Shown: positions 39,766 to 51,700 of the stretch, one piece after another
Numbering within the stretch: position 1 is the first letter of the stretch
Layout of the letters: every line of letters begins with the position of its first letter
Assembly (NCBI GenBank): GCA_020091685.1
Contig: CM034599.1
Coordinates: 38,099,377-38,163,376 of the forward strand
Direction: 5' to 3'
Length of the DNA stretch: 64,000 nucleotides
Source: Lutjanus erythropterus
Taxonomy: Eukaryota; Chordata; Actinopteri; Lutjaniformes; Lutjanidae
Program-made: the position numbers and the translations under genes
The notes under the pieces: model-generated
Told to the model about the DNA's origin: nothing
The model's database searches: none
The model's input: the letters and a program-made list of their open reading frames with translations, nothing else

Positions 39766-42700
39766 CACACACCACACAGTGATTTAAAATTCATATTTCC
39801 TTTAGTGGACAGCTTTGATCAGCTTCCAAACACCTCTCAGTGGTCAGTCTACATAAAAACATCTGCTGATACACATAAAAAAACACTGATCTTAGGAAGT
39901 TCAGTTTTATAACTATTTTTCATAGTCAACTGCTTTGTTTCAGTCCTTTTAGAACGATATCTTTGATAGCATATCAGATGTTGTAAAACTGACCACACCA
40001 GGAGAAAAATATATCATTCTGGAAATAAAAAAACACTTTCTCACATGAAATCAAGGCACTGACGTCTAACTGTGTACCACAGGAGATAAAAAATTTGCAG
40101 GCTTTTTTCATCAGTAATCAGTAATAGGGGTCTCATGATTCTCCAAATTCATTATTCGATTTGATTTTCAACATTTTTTAGCACTGACAGCTCTGCCATT
40201 GATAGACTATAGTCTCAATTTGTACAAATCAACAGATTACTGGTTTTATGCCCTGAAAACCTTTAACATTTTAAATTTTTTAATAAAATTTTGAAATGGT
40301 GTTTTGGGTTTGTTTCTTCTTTCCATACATGACAGACACGTGCTGCTTTTGATTTCAATTCTCTGAGAGTTCTCAAAGGTCCATCCTCATGATGTCATCG
40401 TTAGGTGACAGAAACCTGGAGGAGAAAGTCATCACACCAACACATCAGTTAAAGGCCGGCTGTATCACAGACCTTGGCTGTTGTTGAAGGTGCAGTCCGG
40501 TGGCAGAGGTATGGAGCTGAGACTCTCCAGGTGCTGCTGCAGCGTCTCCAGCTCTTGACCCAAACCGGGTGAGTCAGAGGTGAAGAGTCGGTTCTGTTCT
40601 ACCACTTCACTGATCCGCTCCAGCAGCTGGGTCACACTGACACAGGCAGATTTAGATATTAAAACTTTGGTTAAACTGCACAGAGGAAGAAAGTCTCATT
40701 GCTGGTCCCTTTCTTCAAGATACAGTTCTCCATTTACAAATAATTTGGCATGAGGAAGCTCACAGAGTATCAAGAGGAATTATTTTTTATAGTGCATGAT
40801 TCATATCAGAGAACGAAGTGAGGAAAAGACAGATGCAAATAAGTGGAAAGAGGGAGGGGGAAAACAGGGTGAGGACGTGAGTGGGGTAGTGGGTGAAAGA
40901 AGGAAGAGACGATGACCAGAGGCTGGACCTCAGCTGCTCATCTCCCTCTTCACACCTCTCCTGTCCCCACTTCAACCCTCTGTGCCTTCATCATTCCCAG
41001 AGTCAGAGTCCTGGTCAGCGCCACTGTAAACCACCTTGGTGCTGTATTCCCTGTCATTAAAATGGCTTCCCATTGCCATTGGAAGCTGTTGTTGTTGTCA
41101 GAGCTAGAGAGTTTACGGCTGTTCTGCGACATTGTCAGCTGCTCTGTCTCATTGTAGACTGTCTGTCTTCTCCTTATCCTGTTCTTGGACTCTGTCGCTG
41201 ACACCAACTTCAAGCAAGCATGTGTCTGAATGTGTAGCTGTTATCAGCACTGTGTTGATATCACAGTCAGTTTGTTTGCTGCACGCATGCGTGACCATCG
41301 TGCAGAAGATGTGTGTGACAATGACGGGCACAGAATCGGATTTGTGACGCTGACCGGCCGGTCACCAGTCAGGGCCTGTCACGTGAAAACCAGCCCGATT
41401 CTGAGCATTGCCGATTAATCAGTCCAAGTCTAAAACAAAGTATGATAACGTGCGATGGAAACAGACTAAATCATGACGTACATGAAGAATGACTCTTTAA
41501 CATCCACTTAAGCCTCTGCTTCCCTGATGAGATGAAAAATAGTGGCAGACAAAAACATCCAGTCTGTGTGGAGCGATAAGGAGACTGTAATGTTTCTCAA
41601 ATTTATACATGCAGCAAATATTTCCATCGCCTGGACCCACTGCAGTTCGTCTACAGAGTCAACACGTTTATAAATTATGCTGTCAACATGGCTCTGCACT
41701 TCTTCCTCCAGCTCTTGGCCTCTTCAGGAAACCGAGTGTGATCACTTCCTGTCCAACAGGAAGCAGACAGTGAAGCTGGGGAAACATTGACGCCATTGCT
41801 CTTCTCCCTGCACCTCCAGTCAGGAGTGCATAAAGCTCCAGAAGTTTGTGGATGACACCACCCTCGGTGATTCATCCCTGGTGGGGAAGAGTCCGCCTAC
41901 AGGTTACCAGACCATCTGGTGACCTGGTGCGATTAGAACAAGCTGAAACTCAACACTGTAAATACAGAGGAGATTTGAGCTGGATATCAAAACGCAATAC
42001 TTTTACGATATCCGTTGAAATAACCTGGTACCAAGTAGTAGTGAAACTTCATTCAAATGATACCTGCACTCAATCCTTTTGCTACCCAGATGTAGAAAAA
42101 AATGACTATTTATATGGTTTGGATCACATCCAATCACTGCAAGTACTCTTCATAAAAAAGAACTTTCAAAAAAAGCTATCGAATGAAGTACTCCATTGGT
42201 ATTGGTATCACTTTAAAGATAGTAGTGTTGTAATTTTTTAAAACGATATCCTGCCTGAGTAGAGATGGTTGAACTAGTGGACATCCCCACCGATTCCCAT
42301 CACCTTGTGTGACTCCCCAGGCGACACTGTGAAGTCCTTCAGCTTGCTTGGCATCATCACCACCCAGGACCTTAAGCGAGAGCAGAAAATCAGCTCCCTC
42401 ACCAAAAAAAGGCCCAGCAGATGATGTACTTCCTGCGGCAGCTGAAGAACTTCAACCTGCCAAAGATGATGACGGTGCACTTCTACCCCTCCATCATCGA
42501 GCCCATCCTCGCCTCCTCCATCACCACCTGGCACACTGCTGCCAATGCCAAGGACAAGAGCAGACTGCAGTGTATCATTCACTTTGCCGAGGAGGTGATC
42601 GGCTCCAATCTGCCATCCCTCCAGGACCTGTACGTGTCCAGGAACCTGAGGTAAGCAGGCAAGATTGTGGCCAAGAACAGTTTCACCTCAACTGCAACTC

Positions 42701-45700
42701 AACGAGGCCACCCCCACTGGCACTGGGTCTTTTATCTCTCATCATGATGATCAGCAAGTAAAACAGTACAAATATGCTGGTCATGTCACAATGCACTGAT
42801 GTGATTGGCCAAGTAGCATCTTGAGGGATGACATCAAGTTGAACCAGCAGCAACGGTTGAACCTAGTTGAACTTTTTTTCTATTTTTCCAGACAACCCTG
42901 CTGTTTTTCTTGGAGCTCTGTGTGTTGGCTCCATTCAAAATGAATGAGAAGGCTGTGTTTCCTCATACAAAGTTGGTTTGAACAGTGTGATCTCGGTGTT
43001 CTCATGTAAAAAACAAAGAAAGAAGTCTTTCAAGACAAACTACTTCTAAACAAGTTATGAGACTGATGTATAATTGCTGACAAAATCTACTCACGTGGAG
43101 TTCTTGTACTGCAGGAACCCAAATTCATCCCTCTGTCCATCTGGACACAGTGACTGCATGATGGGAATGATGCCAGCCGAGGTGAGTGGGGCTGCGCTGT
43201 AAAAGGCTGGACATGAGGGAGCAAAAACGGGGACAGACGGACAAAAAGAGAAAAGACAAAACCACGACAGGGGAAGAGGATGTGGGAGAGGTGAGCAGGA
43301 AGGGAATATGGATGCAGAAAGAGAGCAGGATGAGGACCAACAGGTGGGGGAGTTTGTCATGAAAAGAAAACCACAGGGCCGAACAGGACGATGAGAATGG
43401 AAAAGCAGAGGGAGAAATTCTGTGTTAGAGTTGGAAAGGAAGATGTCAGACAGCCACCCTGAGAGGCAGCACAGCAGCTAATGGCCAGAGAGGCTCCCAC
43501 ATGTCAACGCTGAACACATTTTTGTTCCAAAATGATGAAAAAAATGGCCCATATATGATATTTTTCCTCATCAATCCATAAATGCTAACTGGATGAGCTC
43601 ACAACCAGGAAAAGAAATTGCTAATAGTCCAATGTTTCCATGGTTACTGTGCTGCTGAAGCTTGTGTCTGAGTGTGGATCCTGTACAGTCGCCCACAAAA
43701 ACACTTTCTATTGTCCTGCAGCTCACCATCTCTCTCATATCACCGGATTATGCACCTTTCCCTTTCTGAGAAACAGAGTGTCAGAAGTGTCAGAAATGCT
43801 GTCACACATCTGTATGTGACAGGTGAGAAAGTTTAGGTAAGTAATGATTGACAATATTATATAAATACAGTTGTAATGATTTAAAGTATTCTTTGTGTTT
43901 CATATGAATACATAGTATCAAAAATGAGTTATAAGTTAATTGTCTTAATTGATACTATTTATTTTTATATGCAGTACAGTAGGTATTTATTTATTTATTA
44001 ATATGTCTTTCTCACTCACTATGATAACTGAGCGAACTCCTGCTGTTACAGGTCAACAATGAACATTTGAAGTGCAACATACACTGCCTGGTCAGAAAAC
44101 AGTCACCACCTGGATTTAATTAAGCAAATAGTTCAGATCCATCCACTGGATAATTACTGCAGAGATGAATATGTTTCAGCTGGTAACAAGTTATTGAACT
44201 CTAACTGATGCAGTGAGGAGCTTCTCATTTCTTAAACAACCATGTCAGAACACATATCCTGTGGTCGAGGAAAAGATGTTACTCTGTTTCAGAAGAGTCA
44301 AATTATTGACCTGCATCAAGCAAAGAAAACAAACTGGGTTAAGAAGTGTCCAACACATTATTAAAACCTGGAAGGATAGTGGAGAACCATCATCTTCAAG
44401 GAAGAAATGTGGTCAGAAAATAATCTTGAATGATCATGATCAGAGATCACTTAAACGTTTGGTGGAATCAAATCATAAAAAATCAACAGTAGAACTCACA
44501 GCTGTGTTTAATCGTGAAAGTAAGAATATTTCTACACACAATGTGAAGAGAACTCAAGGGATTGAGACTAAACAGCTGTGTAGACTTAAGAAAACCACTT
44601 ATCAGTGAGGATCATCAGAAAAAAGGGCTTCAGTTTACTAGAGAGCATAAAGATTGGACTGTGGATCAATGGAAAAAGATCATGTGGTCTGATGAGTCCA
44701 GATTTACCCTGTTCCAGAGTGATGGGGGCATCAGGGTAAGAAGAGAGGCAGATGAAGTGATGCTCCCATCATGCCTAGTGCCTACAGAACAAGCCTGTGG
44801 GGGCAGTGTTATGATCTGGGGTTGCTTCAGTTGCTCAGGTCGAGGTTCAGCAACGTTATGTGTCCAAAAAATGAGTTCAGCTCACTACCTGAATATACTG
44901 AATGAACAGGTTTTTACATCAATGGATTTTTTTCTTTCCTGATTCCAAGATGACAATGTCAGGATTCATGGAGCTCAAATAGTGAAAGAGTGGTTCAGGG
45001 AGCATGAGACATCATTTCACACATAGATTGTCCACCACAGAGTCCAGACCTGAACCCCACTGAGAATCTTTGCGATGTGCTGGAGAAGACTTTACTCAGA
45101 GGTCTGACTCTCCTATCATCAATACAAGATCATGGAGAAAAATTAATGCAACTCTGGACAGAAATAAATGCTGTGAGACTGCATAAACTTCTTGAAACGA
45201 TGCCATAGTGAATGCATGCTGTAATCAAAGCTAAAGGCGGTCCAACGAAATATTAGTGTGTGACTTTTTTTTGGCCAGGCAGTGCATCTTTTGACAACAT
45301 GTATAAACATTATTAAGCCTTCCTTATACTCACGCTGCATTGTTAATTATGTGCTTATATATTGATTATTAATCTTAAAGGAGGATGGTTAGTGATTGGC
45401 TTTAAGTTCAGAAATAAGTTCTACTTTTCTTTTGAGGAATTCTTTATTTATGGAAACATGTGCAAAATATGTCTCTTCTCAATGGATTTAAGATTTTAAA
45501 TAAAATATTTTAAATAAGTAATAAATCCAGTTCAGACCTTCTAGCAGGACAAAGTTTTGGAGGATTGAAAAAACACTGGAGCACACAAACTTTTTATTCT
45601 TTGAAGAGTAACGCAACCTCATTCTTTTCATTCAATTATCTTTTTCTCTTTAATAACTGAATGAGTTTGACACTGAAGCATCATACATGTCAAAATGAAA

Positions 45701-48700
45701 AACAATCAGTTATCCAGTCAAATTGTCACAGTTTTGAGGGCTGAAGTATTTGCAGGTTTAAAAAAATAAACTGAACTGCCCAAAAACACTCATCATAAGT
45801 ACCACTGATTTAGAAAACTTAAGAAATCTTTGTGTGTGAAATGCATTCAACATGCTGAAAAAGCCTTTGTCTGCTGCTCCCTCTGACTGCAGAGTACTTC
45901 AGGCGAGCATAAAAGCTCAGGAATTTTGACTGTTGTTTTATCATTTTTACATTATCCAGTTTTATGTGCTGCTGCTCTCAGCCAGGCTGCAAGCCAGCTC
46001 CTTCCTGATTAAATAAAGTTATATATACCTCAGAGTGGTACCTCTGAGGGACAAAGACACAACAAAAGGCTTTGTCAGAGTACATTAACCATTTCTACTG
46101 AGGTAAGAGCACAATGAATTATTTCCTGGTAAACAAAGAACCCTGTTGTTTAAAGAGTGAGTAAACACTTTAAATTGTATTTTAAACAGCCTCCAAAATT
46201 CAGAGGAATTATGCAGAACAGGAGGGCAGAAGGTGAAAAAAATAAAGCTAGTGTGTAGTTTTAGGGCTTGATTAATTCTCAGGAGAAATTAAACTCTTCC
46301 ATCTGTATAATTATAATTATATGCAGTAAATCTTTGTTTATGCCTTAATAGAAGTTGGTAGTTTGTTATTAAAATGTGCACCAGATATTTTTAGAAGCCT
46401 TATTTACGCTGTCTGTATATGACTTGTCTTTTTCAACAAATTAAACTTATTAAAAGTTCAGCAATTAAGTAAAGTAAGGGAACGGCTAATGCATTTGATC
46501 CTGGAATAGAAACTAAAGCTGAACTGCCAGCACTTACACTCCTGCTGTTAAACCCCAGGAGGACTGAAGGGATCATTAAAGTTAGAGACCTCACCGTTTT
46601 TATCCAAACCCAGATCTGCTTTATCTTCAGGCTTTCTGGCCCAAAATGGTTGAGTAATGCAGATGTGCTTTATTTTAAATGAAAGGGTGTAGAAATCAAT
46701 TATCAGTCACTCAATTTTGAGAATTGGGACAAAACTTTTTACTCTTCAATCATGCTGATAAAATATATTTTAAAAGATCAAACTCTTGGCTATCAAACCT
46801 TAAAAACTCATCATTAAACCTCCTAATGATTATATCTTTTATTAAATGTAAACTCTGTCAGATGAAAAATCTGACAGGATTGACAATGTTATAGTTTTTC
46901 ACTTCACGGCAGAGTTGTAGTGAGCAGGCCTTTTACTTTTTTAAGTGTCTCAGAGTTCTTTTAATGCTAATCAAAATACTCATTTTTAAACCATAATTCT
47001 TATTTTGCTTTGATTTAGAGGTTTGAGACACATCTGATAGAAATATTATTTAATGAATTTGTCTAAAAATAGAAAGTTAACCAGTGCTTGAGCAATATTC
47101 CTGCCAGAAGTGAATTGCCGGAAATCAATTTTAAAAGGCCAACATTTTCATAAAAAAATACATTTTAAAACAAAGACGATGATAATCACACATTTTATGC
47201 CTACGTTATCAGCAGGTATTGTTGGTTTTAAATTTTGAAAAGTTTTTAACACATTTTTAAATTGTCTAAAGTTGTGAATTTTAGGTCGACTTAATTTTCA
47301 CTGTAGATCCTTCACTTTGGAGCCATCTTGGTCTTCTAACCTCAATCAGTTTTTTTTAATATATTCTTTGGTGTTCCTTTTACTTGATTCTAATAATTTT
47401 ACTTTTATTGTTGTATTGTTGTAATTCAATTCTTGCATTTTTTTTTATTTGTTTTGATTGACTTGGATTTTTTTCATTCTTTGCTCGTTTTTATTTGTTT
47501 CCTGTCTGTTGTTTTAATCTTGCTATGTGAAGCACTTTGGGTTGCATGTTTGTATGAAAGGTGCTTTATAAATAAAGCTGAGTTGAGTTGAATTGAGTTG
47601 AATTCACATGCAAATACACACCAACTGAACTGGGAGTGAGTGTGTGTTGTGTCGGTGGGCAAACAGCATGTTGGGGCTTTAGGAGACTATAATATGGAGG
47701 CATTTTATGTTTTTTTTTTACTGTTGAAAACTGGTCACCATTCACTTCCATTGTTTGGGAGATTCTGCAACACTGTTTTCCTGTAAAACTCCAGCAGTGT
47801 TTTGTGGACTAAGAAAATAAGCCTGACCTTCAATCAGCACACAGGTGAGTAGATTTTCATTCTTGGGTGAACTAAGGCTAACTAAGGTGAGAAGTTGGAA
47901 TTTCAAATGTAAAACCTCTGACACTGTCTTGTATGCAGCAATAGTGCATTTGAATATCGTATTGTACGTGAAGTTGGTCAACTGTTTGAGTTCACTGACA
48001 TGTGTCCTCTCTGACCGGCTCGCTGAGAATAAAGATCATCAAGTTAAGGTGTTAAACAGGTCAGAATACATCATCAAGTTAAACATGAATTATAGAGACA
48101 GCCTTCAGTACACAACCCGCCACATGGAACAAGAATTACATGGAATGAACAGCAAATCATTAAATTATTACTCAGTCAAATTCACAAAGTCTCTGATGGA
48201 CTCTGTGCCATCCAAACACACAGAAGACACACATCAGGACACACAGGTAGGGACTGCACAGTCAAAGTCACAAGAGGCATAGAAATGTCTTGTATAATTC
48301 AGGAGGTTTTAGGACACTGCAGACAAACAGAGTGCAGTGAAGGCCTGTTAGAAGCTTTTGTGAAAAAAATAATGCAACCAAAAGCGGAACAATATTACAG
48401 CAACATGATCATGTAATGATTTGTTAGATCCATTGTGCAGCCCATTTGTTTAGAAGGGTGACAGTGTAAATTACAGATTACATTCTTCCACGTACAGTAT
48501 TTATTCTCATCAGTATTCATACTGATAGGAATAAATGATAGGAAGCTGATGTGTCCCTCTCTGTCCAGCAGCCAGTGTTTTTGGACGGCAGTGCTAATCT
48601 GGACTGAATGAAGCTCTTCAGCATCAGTCCCTCGCAGTGTGAAACAGGATGCTGCTCTGTGGTGATGATGGAGCTCAGTCACTGACTCAGTCAGCACACA

Positions 48701-51700
48701 GTAAACAAGATGCATCAAGACCGGATGTGTCAGGACTGAGAGGAACACACTCAGAGGGAGAGGTAGATATATATTCATTTTCACCTCCGTACACACACAT
48801 ATACAGTTGGAACGGTGAATTCAGCCACTCAGGAGCTCGAAAAGCAACAACGGACATGTGTAAAGTACACAAAAACAACATGAAATACTCCACTGAAGTC
48901 AGTACAAACCATGTGAACAGACTGGCCAGGAGTTATATATAAAGGAGACCAAAATTATATTTAGTTGTATTATTGCATGCACTGCTGCTGAGTTGCACTT
49001 CAGTCCGTGGTAAGGAAGACATCCTGCACCATCTTTGACTCTGAGACTGTCCTCCAGAGGTGGGACTGCTAATTCCGATTCTCCAATTCAGTCTACAACT
49101 AACTTTTCTTGAATGTGAAATTAAACTAGATGTTCATAATAAAACACTGACAATTAAATAACTTTAACATGTTCTGTAAAAGTGCTCCAGGCTACAGCCA
49201 GGCCATTAATGCCGACTTCATGTAAGCATGTGTCTGAGTGTGTGTGGCTGTGACGTTACTGTCTGTGTTGCTGTGTGCATGATATGACCATCGTGTGGAG
49301 CATGTGTGTGAATTTTTTAATGTGCTGCTGACCGGCCGGTCACTGGTCAGGGCTGGTCATGCTGAAAAATGGCCAGTTCTGGTCTCCGGCCAGTCGATCG
49401 GTGCATTCCTAGGTCATTGTTTTGCAAGTCACAAGTAAGTCACAAGTCTTTGCACTGAAGTTCAAAGTCAAATCCCAAGTCAACACAGTAAATAAGTTTT
49501 ACGTGCTCTTTAGCAAATGTAACACCATTTGAAGTTTTCAAAAAAATATATCTTTACTATTGTTTTTTCAACTGATACTCAGTAACATAACGTTAGTTCA
49601 TAATGTTTCTCTCCTGCAACTTGATTGGATGCTGGTAGATTTAGGGCTGCAACATGGTCAGTTAACCTATCAATAATTTTCTTGACTAATCGATTAGTTT
49701 TTTGGTCTATAAAATGTCAGAAAATGGTGAAACATGTTGATTAGTTTCCCAAAGCCCAAGACAACATCCTAAAAAGTCAATTGTTTTGTCCACAATCCAA
49801 AGATATTCATTTTCTTGTCACAGAGGACTAAAGAAACTAAAAAATACTCTGATTTCACCTTTTTGAACATTTATATTTTCTACTTTGTTTCTCAGAAAAT
49901 TACTCAAACTGCTTAGTCACTTATTAAAATAGTTGGCCATGAATTTAGTAATCAATTAATAATCGATTAACCAATTATTTGATGCAGCTCTAAACTTGTT
50001 GAGAATGAACACAGTAGTGTTAATGAAAGTTGATTCAGGAAATGAACTGATTCATAATTCATACCTTTAAAACAGCAGACCTTTAAATGTTTGGGCTTGG
50101 GGGAAGGTATCAAGTATTTTTAATTAAAAAGTCCAAGTAAAATGACTCAGTGGTATTAAAATCCAAGTCAGTTTGCCCCTCCTTCTTGATTTTGCCAAGT
50201 CCAGTCCAAAGAAATTAAATTTGCGACTTAAGTTTGACTCAAGTCCAAGTCATGTGACCCGAGTCCACACCTTTTCTGTCCTCCCAAAAGGAACAAAAGG
50301 CATCCATCGTTTCAGCAAGTGCCCCTAAACATTGTTTGTTTATGTCAGGTAATGTAACGACACATTTTGTTATAGAACTGTTAGATAATTTGGAGGACTT
50401 TTTAATTTTACATGGTTTGTATTGACTTTCAGCCAGTCTCCAGGAACAGCCCCGGGCTGTGAGGCGACTTTGGTGTCGTGGCCACAGTTAATATTGCAGC
50501 TCGCGTGTGTTTTTTTCCATGCAGAATCATTACAGAAGCAAGTGTGAATAAATGAATACATTTGCTTTGTTTCTCTGTAATCAGAAATTGAGGCATTAGG
50601 TTGAATAAAGTTTCAGATTAATATGTGTGGGAAGTTGACAGGAAGTCAGGAAGAAGGTTAAAAAACCTCAGTGAACAGTGAACAACTTTCACTGTAATGA
50701 ACGGGGACCATGAGCCACTGAGTGACTGAAATGTTCTGGCAGATGACCTTCCATGATACGTGTACGGATCAGGGTTAGGCAAACATATAGTTTACACACA
50801 GAGGCTGAGAAACACACCCCAAAACAGGATTATCACACAAGTTAATCAGGAGGTGTTTTCATTAATATATCATGTCAGGGTAAAATGACTGATGATGACA
50901 CTTACACACTGGTCCATCCAACATGTTGAGAACATGCATCACAAATAGGAAAGAAAGAAACACAGCCAGAAAAAAAGACAGAAACAAAGAAAGAAACAAA
51001 GAAAGAACAGCAGAAACGGGACAAAGGTGAAGTAAAAGAACAAAGACAAAAAAAAACATAAAATAAAGTGGGTACAGCTGCTACAATGGCTAAAGTGCAC
51101 TGAACAAACTCAAAGATGAAAAAGTCAACTAAGGACAATGCAACACTTTGCAAGACTTTAAGGTGAACTAAGGACAGAAAAAGTACAGCACATGGTGGAA
51201 GGCAAAATCACATATTCTTAACAGCAGCAAAAATATGCGTTTGCCTGTTTAAAATGCATGACGATGCTGCATAGAACTACGTAACATCTTTATGACTGCA
51301 GGGAGAGCTATAGGCGCACATGAGTCAGCAGTAGAGTTCACTTTCTATATTTAAAACCACATCGTAATGCATGTTAATGCGTAGAGGAGGGCAGGGGACG
51401 TCATTCTGACACCAGTGCAGTCGTCCACTGCCCATCCCCTCAACCCAGCCTCCCCTCAGCCCCTCTGTGCCTTCCAAACACGGATTTACTCTGAACTTTC
51501 TTGTCCCTGTCACTGTTGGAAATACTGGGTGGATGTTGGTACTAATCTTCTTAGTAAAATGTACCTTTAAACCAAACTCTCCAAAACTTAAAGTAAATCT
51601 CAAAGTAACACCAGCTCAAGCAGCGCTCTGTCAGTTTGGTGTTTTCCACACCTTGAAATACTTGACCGCACAGGAATAATGTGAAAAACAAAGCTATTTT

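Larger units (their letters stand above)
40637..43094. other. abca2 intron 3
   Basis: 41,215-41,420 is a repeat fragment shared with 49,230-49,415. 41,620-42,720 is a non-LTR retrotransposon remnant with a small insertion. 40,640-41,200 and 42,730-43,094 show no feature. Confidence 0.7.

Noticed and set aside
39403-39787. Open frames of 76-154 codons with long Val-Cys or Thr-His runs on both strands around exon 5
   Set aside because: They are translations of the TG and CA microsatellites. Only the exon 5 portion in the middle is supported as coding.
44213-44608. 131-codon frame as an intact transposase gene
   Set aside because: It starts outside the usual transposase start, shifts frame relative to the motifs, and the next piece lies in another frame. 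Annotated as a pseudogene instead.
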